A DNA stretch of 64,000 nucleotides from JAMXLO01 sp963719805. GTDB taxonomy: Bacteria; Pseudomonadota; Alphaproteobacteria; Acetobacterales; Acetobacteraceae. Of this stretch, positions 12,389 through 21,445 are shown piece by piece. The notes under the pieces are model-generated. The model was given only the letters and a program-made list of their open reading frames with translations, was not told the origin of the DNA and did no database searches. Numbering within the stretch: position 1 is the stretch's first letter; each line of letters begins with the position of its first letter. Location: assembly GCA_963719805.1 (NCBI GenBank), contig CAVRDF010000007.1, forward strand, positions 310,001 through 374,000, read 5' to 3'. The position numbers and the translations under genes are program-made.

Positions 12389-13134
12389 TACCGCGATATC
12401 CGGGCGCACCGGTCGAGATGCGGCCGGCGCGCTTCGATATAGCCGTAGAAAGCTAGATGCCGGGTGGCCAAAGGGAACCAGCGGACGTGGACATCAGCAA
12501 AGAAAAACCGGACGATCGCAATGATCTCGGTGGCATTGTTAATATGCTCATGACGCATGACGGGGCCATAGGGCTGGCCGGTACGTAAGCGATAGGAAAT
12601 GCCGGTGGTCGTACGCCAGGCGAGTCCCCATGCCAGCCCGCCTTCAGCGGGAATACCAGCCTGAAACACGCCGTGGTCCCCGAGCCGCTCTGCGCAGGCG
12701 GCGACGATGGCAGGAAGATCTTCCACATGCTCGAGCACGGCTATGGAGAATATGCGGTCGTAGCGCGACGTCGCGGGCACCTGCTGGATGGTCGTGTATA
12801 TTTGATTGACACGTGCGAGATGCGGGCTTCCCTCGTAGAGTCGAGGCAGCGGTTCAACAATGTCGTAAACACTCGCTTTCTCTTCGTAGGGCCTATGGTT
12901 GAGCGTGCCAGCTCCAACCTCAAGTAGCGCCGGGCCAGCATTGCAAGCCGCCACCCGGCGGTGCATCCAGCTCTCCAGCGACGCGACGATACGATAAAGG
13001 CGGCTAGCGCCGATGCCGCGGTTGATCTTGTATTCCTCGATGTAGATACGCGCATTGCCGCATGGTAGACTTGGGCGAATGCGAGGGTAGCTAGCGAGCA
13101 GGGAAGCGATGTCGGTCATCATTCGTCTGTCCAT
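12388..13134 (-). CDS. Class I SAM-dependent methyltransferase-like protein
   Basis: A 248-residue protein with a weak SAM-binding motif LLEVGAGTLNH (about 70-80) and a post-motif segment RIFSIAVLEHVEDLPAIVAAC, typical of methyltransferase domains. Late residues contain GPVMRHEHINNATEI. It is the first gene of the flippase-GT2 set and overlaps the flippase-like gene by one base, so it may modify the sugar being transferred. The substrate is unknown. Confidence 0.68.
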   Translation of the reverse strand: MDRRMMTDIASLLASYPRIRPSLPCGNARIYIEEYKINRGIGASRLYRIVASLESWMHRRVAACNAGPALLEVGAGTLNHRPYEEKASVYDIVEPLPRLYEGSPHLARVNQIYTTIQQVPATSRYDRIFSIAVLEHVEDLPAIVAACAERLGDHGVFQAGIPAEGGLAWGLAWRTTTGISYRLRTGQPYGPVMRHEHINNATEIIAIVRFFFADVHVRWFPLATRHLAFYGYIEARRPHLDRCARISR

Positions 13135-13298
13135 GCCGATGTGGCTGCTATGAGCAAGAGCGCTCCTGCCACGGCGGCTGAGAGATCTCCTTGTCTGCTG
13201 ATGCTGTCAACGATGTCACGGTTCGACGACGCCGAGCCGGTGCAAGCGAAAATCCAGACCGCTCCGTCGAGGCCATGGCCACGAATGCACATCGTGCC

Positions 13299-14726
13299 CT
13301 ACCCGCCAACGTCCATAATCGTCAGGGCGTGCTTGTTAAAGCGAACCATGATACCCCAGGCGTACCATGGGGTGTCTTCGAAGGAGACGTCGGATGTGCG
13401 GCGATACTGGCCGATGGGAAGTGCATCACTATTGATGATCCTGCCGGTCGGAGCGAGCACCAGCGTCATCGTATCGCCGGCCCCCATCGCAGAGTCCCAA
13501 GTACGCTGCCGCGCCGAAAAGACTTGGTGACGCAATTGCCAATCGGAATGGAGTGCGCCAGCGCGTGAAATAAGCAGCACCAGCAGCGCTGCCGCGAGCA
13601 ATGCGGAACGTTGAGGCATGAGCGCGCCGCCCAGTTGGCCAGCCACGGTGAACAACGCCAACAGGATCATGGCTTGCCGGAATGTGGTTTGACGCTCGCA
13701 GCACAACGTTCCGAATTGATGGTTGGCCGCCGCTGCCGAGGCAAAGGCTCCGAGGAGGAGCGCAAGTGTCCACATCATGGTTATGCCTAGGTCTTGCTGC
13801 TTTCGCGTATTGACCGCGGAAAAGGTAACCAAGAGAAGCGCCTTGATGGTCACCCCTGCCAACAACGGTAGGCCCGATATACCCCATACCTCGCTGGCGA
13901 AAGCCGGCACTGCGGCGCCGAACTCGCTGGCCAGTTGCCCGCGAGACCGCTCTTCGCGTCCATAACCTCGTTCAGGCGCATGCGGGTTTTCAACAGGATC
14001 AAGGCGACTGCCAACGCTCCCAACGCTGGCGCCGCCAAAAGGATTAGACATCTCAGCCGAGTACAGGTCGCCGAACGACGCCACCAACACTAGGATCGTA
14101 TACACTAGAACTGTGGCCGCACCGATTTCTGAGGTCCAGACGACAACCAATAGGGCAAGTGTCAACGTAATGATCTGCGGGACATTGCGCGCATCGAGCA
14201 GAATGGACGCTGCGGCAAGCCCCGCCAGGCAGGGCAGATAAGCAGCCGCAGCATCAGGCCAGTAGAACATCTCGCCGGGTTTGGCGATCAGAAGGGTCAG
14301 CGCGAACACTATGATTGCGAGCCCCACAGGCCGGCGGACGCGGCCGACCCAAGCTGCGACGGCAATGCCGAGCAGGGATGTGAGCCAGACAACTCCCAAG
14401 AATGGCCCAACGAGAGGACGATTTAGCTCATTCGAAAGAGCGAAATAGGCAAAGCGAATCAACTCGGAAACAGGCAACGGCTTCGACGCCACAATGTCGC
14501 GAAGCAGGAAATCCCTGCCTCCCGTCGCGACTAGCCAGGAGCCGAGGTACTCGTCGCCCTGCCATCTGCCGGCGGGCAACAATCCACCATACACAATGAG
14601 GGTCGCTAGCCCGATCAGAGTTGGAAGTATCAGCGCTGCGCGTCGCAAAGCGGTCGGCGATGCCGGCCTGGTATCCCCGGATACCGAGGTTGCAGGATTT
14701 TCCCGAAATGCAGGATCTGCTTTCAT
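13299..14726 (-). CDS. Large polytopic membrane protein, possibly a GT-C-type glycosyltransferase
   Basis: A 475-residue protein with about nine to ten hydrophobic helices, a first helix near 30-50, and an acidic GDEYLGSWL segment just after it, a common place for catalytic acids in GT-C transferases. It precedes the methyltransferase, flippase and GtrB-like genes, so it could be the periplasmic transferase that uses the flipped sugar. Residues about 225-275 (14050-13900) are soluble and Pro/Gly-rich, whereas another frame there encodes LLAAPALGALAVALILL. This suggests a compensated pair of indels. I do not recognise a specific family. Confidence 0.6.
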   Translation of the reverse strand: MKADPAFRENPATSVSGDTRPASPTALRRAALILPTLIGLATLIVYGGLLPAGRWQGDEYLGSWLVATGGRDFLLRDIVASKPLPVSELIRFAYFALSNELNRPLVGPFLGVVWLTSLLGIAVAAWVGRVRRPVGLAIIVFALTLLIAKPGEMFYWPDAAAAYLPCLAGLAAASILLDARNVPQIITLTLALLVVVWTSEIGAATVLVYTILVLVASFGDLYSAEMSNPFGGASVGSVGSRLDPVENPHAPERGYGREERSRGQLASEFGAAVPAFASEVWGISGLPLLAGVTIKALLLVTFSAVNTRKQQDLGITMMWTLALLLGAFASAAAANHQFGTLCCERQTTFRQAMILLALFTVAGQLGGALMPQRSALLAAALLVLLISRAGALHSDWQLRHQVFSARQRTWDSAMGAGDTMTLVLAPTGRIINSDALPIGQYRRTSDVSFEDTPWYAWGIMVRFNKHALTIMDVGG

Positions 14727-14789
14727 ACGTCACTCACAGGTGACGAAAGCAACACGGTTGCAGGTGCGGTGAAGGCCGCACTGCACCCG

Positions 14790-15743
14790 CTACACCTTCC
14801 GGAACTTGTGCAGCGAGCGCAGGTTGTCGGGGCGCGGCTTGTCCGGCCAGGTCTGCGGCCAGTTGGTCCACGACACCTCGCCAACATACAGGTCGCCACG
14901 CGAGTCCACCGTCAGCCCGTGCGGTGCGAGGAACTCGGCCGGCCCCATGCCCGGCCCCACACCGCCCAGGCGTGCGATCTTCCTGCCGGTGTTGTCCACG
15001 ATGGTCACGCGTGGCCCAAGGTTGGGCAGGTTGCGGTTGACCGACGCGACCGAACCAAGCTCGCCGATGTAGCAGATCGGACATTTACCCGGCGGCATGA
15101 ATAGACCGCAGGGCCGATGCAGATTGTTCCATTGCGTCTCGTAGCGGCCATTGCCGTCGAACACCTGCACGCGGTGGTTCTCGCGATCCGCGACATACAC
15201 CCAGCCGTCGCCATCGCAGGTGATGTTGTGCGCGATGTTGAATTCACCTGGATCGGTGCCCGGCGCGCCCCACGACAGCAATAGCTTGCCGTTCGGCGAA
15301 TACTTGTGCACGCGCGAATTGCCGTAGCCGTCCGACACGTAGATATCGCCCCGTGGCGACATCGCCGTGTGGGTGCAGCGATGGAACGGCTCGCCGCTCA
15401 TGTATGGCGAAGGCTTGCCGGGAACCCCCAGCGTCAGCAGCACCTTACCTTCCAGCGTGCATTGCCGAACCGTGTGGTCGCCATCATCCGTCAGCCAGAC
15501 CGTGTCGTCCGGCGCCATGAAAACGCCATGCGCGCGCGGATAGACGCCCTCACCCCAGGAACGCAGGAAATTGCCATCGCGGTCGAACACGATCATCGGA
15601 TGTTCGCCGCGGTTGAACACATAGACGTTGTCGTTCTTATCGACGCCGACGGAACCGATCTCCTTGAACGACCAGCCTGGCGGGAGTTTCGCCCAGTCAA
15701 CGACCGGTTCGTATGTATATTCGCCGCCACCTACCGTCGTCAT
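14790..15743 (-). CDS. NHL-repeat beta-propeller protein (amidating-lyase-like)
   Basis: A 317-residue protein built of NHL-type repeats: GVDKNDNVYVFNRG, GVFMAPDDTVWLTDDGDH, SPRGDIYVSDGYGNSRVHKYSPNG, DGDGWVYVADRENHRVQVFDGNG, DSRGDLYVGEVS. It resembles proteins annotated as the peptidyl-alpha-hydroxyglycine alpha-amidating lyase family. No signal peptide is apparent, so it is probably cytoplasmic. AGGAGG precedes the ATG at 15743. It follows an isocitrate-lyase-family gene by 15 bases, so a shared catabolic role is possible, but the reaction is unknown. Confidence 0.78.
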   Translation of the reverse strand: MTTVGGGEYTYEPVVDWAKLPPGWSFKEIGSVGVDKNDNVYVFNRGEHPMIVFDRDGNFLRSWGEGVYPRAHGVFMAPDDTVWLTDDGDHTVRQCTLEGKVLLTLGVPGKPSPYMSGEPFHRCTHTAMSPRGDIYVSDGYGNSRVHKYSPNGKLLLSWGAPGTDPGEFNIAHNITCDGDGWVYVADRENHRVQVFDGNGRYETQWNNLHRPCGLFMPPGKCPICYIGELGSVASVNRNLPNLGPRVTIVDNTGRKIARLGGVGPGMGPAEFLAPHGLTVDSRGDLYVGEVSWTNWPQTWPDKPRPDNLRSLHKFRKV

Positions 15744-15758
15744 TGTGGTTCCCTCCTG

Positions 15759-16640
15759 TTATTCGGCTGCGCGCCGCACATCATCCGCGCGGAAGCGCGT
15801 GCGCCGTGCGTCCCACTCCGTGGCGCCGACACGATCGAATGCCTGGCGCACCGTCATGTCCTTGCGCGGTACCGGATGCATGTGCTCGGCCTTCAGCGCC
15901 GCGAGCATTTCATCGCACGCGCCGATGACCGCCTTCATCAGCAGTCCCGGCACGATGGCGAGGCGATAGCCCATCTCCTGCGCGCGGCGCAGATCGATCT
16001 CCGGCGTCTTGCCGCCGCGGACCACGTTGAGCAGACATGGCCCCGCCACACGTTGCGGTACGGCGGCAAGTTCCTCCATCGTCTGCGGCGCTTCGACGAA
16101 CACCATATCGGCGCCGGCTGTAAGCGCTGCATTGGCGCGCGCAATCGCTTCATCGAAGCCCGCGACGGCGCGCGCATCGGTGCGCGCGATGATGATGAAG
16201 TCCTGATGACGCTTGGCGGCCACCGCGGCGCGGATCTTCGCCAGATAATCCTCGCGCGCAACGATTTCCTTGTCATCGAGATGGCCGCACTTCTTCGGCG
16301 TCACCTGATCCTCGATATGGATCGCCGAGACGCCACGCAACTGGTACTCCTGAACCGTGCGGAATACATTCAATTCGTTGCCGTAACCGGTATCCGCATC
16401 CGCGATCACCGGGACCTCGACCGAGCGCACGATACGAGCCGCGTTCTCCACCATCTCGCTCATCGTCAGCAGGCCGAAGTCCGGATAGCCATACGACACC
16501 GAGGTCCCCGCCCCGGTCATGTAAACCGCCGGATACCCGGCTTGCGCCACCAGCTTAGCCGTCAGGCCGTCGTAGACGCCCGGCGCAATCACCATTGCGC
16601 CATCCCGCAACAGCGCGCGCAGCTTGGCTGGGTGGCTCAT
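15759..16640 (-). CDS. Isocitrate lyase/PEP mutase family enzyme
   Basis: A 293-residue TIM-barrel C-C lyase of the methylisocitrate lyase/oxaloacetate decarboxylase group. It has DADTGYG (81-87), the magnesium region EDQ (110-112) and the active-site loop KKCGH (116-120), in which Cys is the catalytic acid of true lyases. Substrate could be 2-methylisocitrate, dimethylmalate or a similar 2-hydroxyacid. The ATG at 16640 follows AAAGGA; an ATG nine codons earlier lacks such a site. It leads the NHL protein gene and diverges from mdh. Confidence 0.82.
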   Translation of the reverse strand: MSHPAKLRALLRDGAMVIAPGVYDGLTAKLVAQAGYPAVYMTGAGTSVSYGYPDFGLLTMSEMVENAARIVRSVEVPVIADADTGYGNELNVFRTVQEYQLRGVSAIHIEDQVTPKKCGHLDDKEIVAREDYLAKIRAAVAAKRHQDFIIIARTDARAVAGFDEAIARANAALTAGADMVFVEAPQTMEELAAVPQRVAGPCLLNVVRGGKTPEIDLRRAQEMGYRLAIVPGLLMKAVIGACDEMLAALKAEHMHPVPRKDMTVRQAFDRVGATEWDARRTRFRADDVRRAAE

Positions 16641-16823
16641 GACGGTTCCTTTCTTGGACCGCATCACGCTAGCGGCGTCACGCCACGGTCCGCAAGGATA
16701 CCGCCCAGTTGCTCCCAGGCCCCTCCTGCGCTAGCAACCTCCCGCCTCCTGGGCAGCGCCGGCTTGGCGCATGACAACTCGCACCACAGGCTGTTCCAGG
16801 CCCGCTGTAAGGACCCCACACCC

Positions 16824-17777
16824 ATGGCCCGCAACAAGATCGCCCTCATCGGTGCCGGCAATATCGGCGGAACCCTCGCCCACATGATCGGCCTCAAGGA
16901 ACTCGGCGACGTCGTGCTGTTCGACGTGTTCGGCGGCGTCGCCGCCGGCAAGGCGCTCGACATCATGCAGTCCGGCCCGGTCGACGACTTCGACGCCCAC
17001 ATGACCGGCGGCTCCAGCTACCACGCGATCGAGGGCGCCGATGTCGTCATCGTCACCGCCGGCTTCCCGCGCATGCCCGGCATGTCGCGCGACGACCTCA
17101 TCGGCAAGAACGCCGGCGTGATCGCCGAGGTCGCCGATGGCATCAAGACCCACTGCCCCAACGCGTTCGTCATCACCATCACCAACCCGCTCGATGCGAT
17201 GGTCTACGTGATGCAGCAGAAGTCCGGGCTGCCCGCCAACAAGGTCGTTGGCATGGCCGGCGTGCTGGACAGCTCGCGCTTTCGCCTGTTCCTCGCACAG
17301 GAATTCGGCGTGTCAGTGGAAGATGTCACCGCCTTCGTGCTCGGCGGCCATGGCGACACCATGGTGCCACTGACCCGCTACTCGACCGTCGGGGGCATCC
17401 CGGTTCCCGACCTGATCAAGATGGGCTGGACCACACAGGCGAAGATCGACGCGATCGTGCAGCGCACCCGCGACGGCGGCGGTGAAATCGTCAAGCTGCT
17501 GGAACGCGGCAGTGCCTTCTATGCGCCCGCCGCGAGCGCGGTCGCGATGGCCGAGGCATACCTGAAGGACAAGAAGCGCGTGCTGCCGTGTGCCGCACTG
17601 CTGAACGGCGAATACGGCGTGAAGGACCTTTATGTCGGCGTCCCCGTCGTCCTCGGCGCCGGCGGCATCGAGCGCATCGTCGAGGTCTCGATGAATGCCG
17701 AGGAGAAGGCCGCTTTCGACAAGTCCTGCACCGCCGTCCGCGAACTGGTCGAGGCAGCGAAGAAGCTCATCGGATGA
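16824..17777 (+). CDS. mdh: Malate dehydrogenase
   Basis: A 317-residue NAD-dependent malate dehydrogenase of the lactate-dehydrogenase-like type, oxidising malate to oxaloacetate in the TCA cycle. It shows GAGNIGG (10-16), Asp34 after the second beta strand for NAD preference, substrate arginines 83, 89 and 153, and catalytic His176 in GGHGDTMVP. The ATG at 16824 is preceded by TAAGGA. An upstream in-frame extension is open but has no similarity to anything and is rejected. It overlaps sucC by four bases (ATGA). Confidence 0.96.
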   Translation: MARNKIALIGAGNIGGTLAHMIGLKELGDVVLFDVFGGVAAGKALDIMQSGPVDDFDAHMTGGSSYHAIEGADVVIVTAGFPRMPGMSRDDLIGKNAGVIAEVADGIKTHCPNAFVITITNPLDAMVYVMQQKSGLPANKVVGMAGVLDSSRFRLFLAQEFGVSVEDVTAFVLGGHGDTMVPLTRYSTVGGIPVPDLIKMGWTTQAKIDAIVQRTRDGGGEIVKLLERGSAFYAPAASAVAMAEAYLKDKKRVLPCAALLNGEYGVKDLYVGVPVVLGAGGIERIVEVSMNAEEKAAFDKSCTAVRELVEAAKKLIG

Positions 17778-18970
17778 ATATCCATGAGTACCAGGCCAAG
17801 GAGCTATTGAGGCGCCATGGCGTTGCGGTGCCTGAAGGCTTCGTCGCCTGGACGCCGGACGAGGCCGTCGCAGCCGCCAGCAAACTGCCAGGTCCGGTCT
17901 ATGTGGTGAAATCGCAGATCCACGCCGGCGGACGTGGCGCCGGCCGTTTTGCCGAGGATCCCGGCGGCAAAGGCGGTGTCCGGGTGGCACATTCGGCAGA
18001 CGAGGTGCGCACCGCTGCGGCAGCGATGCTCGGCCACACGCTGGTCACCAAGCAGACCGGCCCGGCCGGACGCACCGTGCACCGCGTCTATGTCGAAGCC
18101 GGCAGCGACATCGCCCGAGAACTGTATCTGTCGCTGCTGGTCGACCGGGCCTCTGGCCGCGTCACCGTGGTTGCCTCGACGGAAGGCGGCATGGAGATCG
18201 AACAGGTCGCCGCCAAGCACCAGGACAAGATCCAGAGCGTCGCAATCGATCCCGCCGCGGGCATCTCCGGCTTCCATGCGCGGCGCGTCGCCTATGCGCT
18301 CGGCCTCACCGGCGGTCAGATCGCTGCATTCAACCGGTTTCTTCCCGCGCTGTACCGCGCCTTCACCGAGCTCGACTGCTCGATCGTGGAGATCAATCCG
18401 CTCGTTGTCACCAAATCCGGCGAGGTGATCGCGCTCGATGCGAAGATCAGCTTCGACGACAATGCGCTGTATCGCCACCCTGAACTCGAGAAGTTGCGCG
18501 ACGAGGCCGAAGAAGATCCGAAGGAACTCGAGGCCGCCAAGTACAACCTCAACTACGTTGCACTCGACGGCAACATCGGCTGCATGGTGAACGGCGCCGG
18601 ACTGGCTATGGCGACCATGGACATCATCAAGCTGTTCGGCATGGCGCCAGCGAATTTTCTCGATGTCGGCGGTGGTGCAACCAAGGAGCGCGTGACCGCG
18701 GCATTCAAGATCATCCTGTCGGATCCCAATGTCGAAGGCATCCTGATCAACATCTTCGGTGGCATCATGCGCTGCGACGTCATCGCCGAAGGCGTCGTTG
18801 CGGCAGCGCGCGAGGTCAGCCTGTCTGTCCCGCTTGTGGTGCGGCTGGAAGGCACCAATGTGGATCTGGGCAAGCAGATCCTGGCGAAGTCGAACCTCCC
18901 CATTGTCGCCGCCGACAACCTGGCTGATGCCGCCGAGAAAATCGTCACCGCCGTGAAGGAGGCCGCCTGA
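17774..18970 (+). CDS. sucC: Succinyl-CoA synthetase beta subunit (ADP-forming)
   Basis: A 398-residue ATP-grasp subunit that, with SucD, makes succinate from succinyl-CoA with substrate-level phosphorylation. It opens with the typical MNIHEYQAKELL and has KSQIHAGGRGAG, VEINPLVV, DGNIGCMVNGAGLAMATMD, NFLDVGGGA and NIFGGIMRCDVIA. Length matches the family. Start overlaps the mdh stop, so expression is coupled with mdh, as in many alphaproteobacteria. Confidence 0.97.
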   Translation: MNIHEYQAKELLRRHGVAVPEGFVAWTPDEAVAAASKLPGPVYVVKSQIHAGGRGAGRFAEDPGGKGGVRVAHSADEVRTAAAAMLGHTLVTKQTGPAGRTVHRVYVEAGSDIARELYLSLLVDRASGRVTVVASTEGGMEIEQVAAKHQDKIQSVAIDPAAGISGFHARRVAYALGLTGGQIAAFNRFLPALYRAFTELDCSIVEINPLVVTKSGEVIALDAKISFDDNALYRHPELEKLRDEAEEDPKELEAAKYNLNYVALDGNIGCMVNGAGLAMATMDIIKLFGMAPANFLDVGGGATKERVTAAFKIILSDPNVEGILINIFGGIMRCDVIAEGVVAAAREVSLSVPLVVRLEGTNVDLGKQILAKSNLPIVAADNLADAAEKIVTAVKEAA

Positions 18971-18971
18971 C

Positions 18972-19847
18972 ATGGCCATCCTGGTGGATGCCAATACGCG
19001 CGTCATTACACAGGGCTTCACCGGCTCGCAGGGAACCTTCCATTCCGAGCAGGCAATCGCCTACGGCACCAAGGTCGTGGGCGGTGTCACGCCCGGCAAG
19101 GGCGGTACGACGCATCTGGACCTGCCGGTCTTCGACACCGTGTGGGAAGCGCGCGAGAAAACCGGTGCCACCGCGAGCGCCATCTATGTGCCACCGCCGT
19201 TCGCCGCCGACGCCATCCTGGAAGCAATCGATGCGGAAATTCCGCTCATCGTCTGCATCACCGAAGGCATTCCAGTGCTCGACATGGTGCGCGTGAAGCG
19301 CGCATTGAGCGGATCGCGTTCGCGCCTGATCGGCCCCAACTGCCCAGGCGTGATCACGCCTGACGCCTGCAAGATCGGCATCATGCCAGGCCATATCCAT
19401 CGCCGCGGCAGCGTCGGCATCGTATCGCGCTCCGGCACGCTGACTTATGAGGCAGTGGCGCAGACCACGGCGGTCGGTCTCGGACAGAGCTCCTGCGTCG
19501 GCATCGGCGGCGATCCGGTGAAGGGCACCGATTTCATCGAGGTGCTGGAAATGTTCCTGGCCGACGATGAAACCAAACAGATCGTCATGATCGGCGAGAT
19601 CGGCGGTCAAAGCGAGATCGATGCTGCCGAGTTCCTCGCTCGTCATCCGGTGAAGAAGCCCATTGTCGGCTTCATCGCCGGCGCAACGGCACCGCCCGGC
19701 CGGCGAATGGGCCACGCTGGCGCCGTGATATCGGGCGGCCGCGATACCGCGGCGGCAAAGATGGAAGCCATGCGCGCCGCTGGCATAAATGTCGCGCAAA
19801 GCCCCGCGGCTCTGGGCAGCACGATGGTCGACGTGCTGCGAGCCTGA
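18972..19847 (+). CDS. sucD: Succinyl-CoA synthetase alpha subunit
   Basis: A 291-residue CoA-binding subunit. It has FTGSQGTFHSEQA for CoA, GGVTPGKGGTTH, IGPNCPGVI, and GHAGAVISGG with the phosphorylated His248. It begins one base after the sucC stop. sucA and sucB, which often follow in alphaproteobacteria, are not present; a convergent small gene comes next. Confidence 0.97.
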   Translation: MAILVDANTRVITQGFTGSQGTFHSEQAIAYGTKVVGGVTPGKGGTTHLDLPVFDTVWEAREKTGATASAIYVPPPFAADAILEAIDAEIPLIVCITEGIPVLDMVRVKRALSGSRSRLIGPNCPGVITPDACKIGIMPGHIHRRGSVGIVSRSGTLTYEAVAQTTAVGLGQSSCVGIGGDPVKGTDFIEVLEMFLADDETKQIVMIGEIGGQSEIDAAEFLARHPVKKPIVGFIAGATAPPGRRMGHAGAVISGGRDTAAAKMEAMRAAGINVAQSPAALGSTMVDVLRA

Positions 19848-19862
19848 GCGCTGTGTGAGCGG

Positions 19863-20069
19863 CTAGGTCGTGTCGTCTTCCTTGCGCACAATTTCTTGCC
19901 GTTTCGCTATCGGCTCGTAGCGGCGCTTGAACTTTTCATGCCAATAATCCAGCGCGCGATAGGTTTGCGCCAACTTTCGATATGAATCCGCAAGCAATGG
20001 ATCAACGGCACGCTCGGCGAAGCTCTCAAATCGTTTCGATAAACTACGATAATCCGGATCGTCAGCCAT
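19863..20069 (-). CDS. Small conserved hypothetical protein
   Basis: A 68-residue charged, mostly helical protein starting MADDPDYRSLSKRFESFAERAVDP, with GGAAGG-like GGAAGG spacing before the ATG at 20069. The pattern (short N-terminus, DP.LADSYRKLAQTYRALDYW) is like small alphaproteobacterial helical proteins of unknown function. An open upstream extension to 20357 is rich in Arg and is probably not translated. It converges with sucD. Confidence 0.6.
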   Translation of the reverse strand: MADDPDYRSLSKRFESFAERAVDPLLADSYRKLAQTYRALDYWHEKFKRRYEPIAKRQEIVRKEDDTT

Positions 20070-20302
20070 GGCCGCCTTCCGTACTCTGCGTACGGGATTG
20101 GGCCGCGGCCGCGCCACCCATTCCCGGGTCAATTCTCTTTGATGAACCTCACGTTCGCGCTTACCTGCGAATACCAGAATGATAGGTGCCAGGTTCTCCA
20201 TGACTGTTATCGACCGTTGAAAAACGCCCGAATTCAGACTGGCTCGCCGGGGATTTGGCACGTGGCGCCGCTCTTTGATGCACGTCTGCGCGAGGCGCGC
20301 AT

Positions 20303-21445
20303 TTGCCGCTGATCTACCTCGTTGCTGGCGAGGCCAGCGGCGATGCTCTCGGCGCAAGGCTGATGCGCGCGATAGCGGCGCAGCGCCGCGACATCAGCTT
20401 CGCCGGTATTGGCGGTTCGCAGATGCAGGCCAACGGTTTGACCAGCCTGTTCCCAATGCAGGACCTGGCACTCATGGGATTGCTCGAAGTGTTACCGCAC
20501 TTGCGCCATCTCCGGCATCGGCTGCGTCAGACAGCGGCCGATATCGCAACGCAGCCGCCAGACATCGTCGTCACGATCGACAGCCCCGGCTTCACCCTGC
20601 GTCTGCTGCGCGCGATTCGCCCGCTCGGCATCAAGCGTGTGCACTATGTCGCCCCGCAGGCATGGGCTTGGCGCGAAGGCCGCGTCAAGCACTATCCGGG
20701 CCTTTGGGACCAACTATTGTGCCTGCTGCCGTTTGAACCCGCGTTCTTTGCGAAATTCGGATTACCCGCGACATTCGTCGGTCATCCTGTGCTGGAAAGT
20801 GGCGCCGACAAAGGTGATGGCGAGCGTTTCCGCGCACGTCACGCGATCGCTGGCGACGCGCGCGTGCTCACCTTGATGCCCGGCAGCCGCCGCGGCGAAG
20901 TGACGCGGTTGCTGCCGACCTACAGCGCTGCGCTGGCGCAATTGCCGGACATGATTCCGGTGGTACCGGTCGCCGGTCCCGTCGCCGATGCCGTGCGCGA
21001 CGGCACCCGGCAATGGCCGCGCCAACCGCTTCTTGTGAGCGACACCCAGGACAAGTACGACGCGTTCGCCGCATCGTCGCTTGCGCTCACCAAGTCCGGC
21101 ACATCGACGCTCGAACTGGCGATCGCCGGGGTGCCGATGGTGGTGAGTTATCGCGTCAACCCGCTGACCGCCGCGATCGCGCACCGGCTGGTCAAAATCC
21201 GCTACGCCTCGATCATCAATCTGATTGCCGATCGCGAGGTGATCCCTGAATTGATTCAGGCCGACTGCACGCCGGAACGACTTGCGGCACTTGCCAATGC
21301 GCTGTTGCTTGATGCCCGCGTGGCGGAACTCCAGCGCGACGGTTGCCGCAGTGCATTGAACTCGCTGCGCCCCGCCGATGGCACGCCGTCCGAAGCAGCG
21401 GCAGCCGCGGTGCTGAAGCTGCTCAGCTCCGCCGCTTCGCGGTAA
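20303..21445 (+). CDS. lpxB: Lipid-A-disaccharide synthase
   Basis: A 380-residue GT19 enzyme joining UDP-2,3-diacylglucosamine and 2,3-diacylglucosamine-1-phosphate in lipid A synthesis. It has the N-terminal VAGEASGDALGA, IDSPGF, HYVAPQAWAWR, GHPV, MPGSRRGEV and SGTSTLELAIAGVPMVV. An in-frame TGA lies nine codons upstream with only TTG available, so TTG at 20303 is the likely start and the length is normal. lpxI/fabZ/lpxA partners are not adjacent. Its last 23 bases overlap the convergent RidA gene. Confidence 0.95.
   Translation: MPLIYLVAGEASGDALGARLMRAIAAQRRDISFAGIGGSQMQANGLTSLFPMQDLALMGLLEVLPHLRHLRHRLRQTAADIATQPPDIVVTIDSPGFTLRLLRAIRPLGIKRVHYVAPQAWAWREGRVKHYPGLWDQLLCLLPFEPAFFAKFGLPATFVGHPVLESGADKGDGERFRARHAIAGDARVLTLMPGSRRGEVTRLLPTYSAALAQLPDMIPVVPVAGPVADAVRDGTRQWPRQPLLVSDTQDKYDAFAASSLALTKSGTSTLELAIAGVPMVVSYRVNPLTAAIAHRLVKIRYASIINLIADREVIPELIQADCTPERLAALANALLLDARVAELQRDGCRSALNSLRPADGTPSEAAAAAVLKLLSSAASR

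Noticed and set aside
15306..16823. Long open plus-strand frame continuous with mdh, giving an apparent 823-residue protein
   Set aside because: It is antisense to the NHL and isocitrate-lyase-family genes, which have clear motifs and ribosome sites. Mdh starts normally at 16824.
17774..19847. Malate-CoA ligase (mtkAB) instead of sucCD
   Set aside because: The sequences carry typical SucC/SucD motifs, and coupling to mdh without serine-cycle genes supports succinyl-CoA synthetase.
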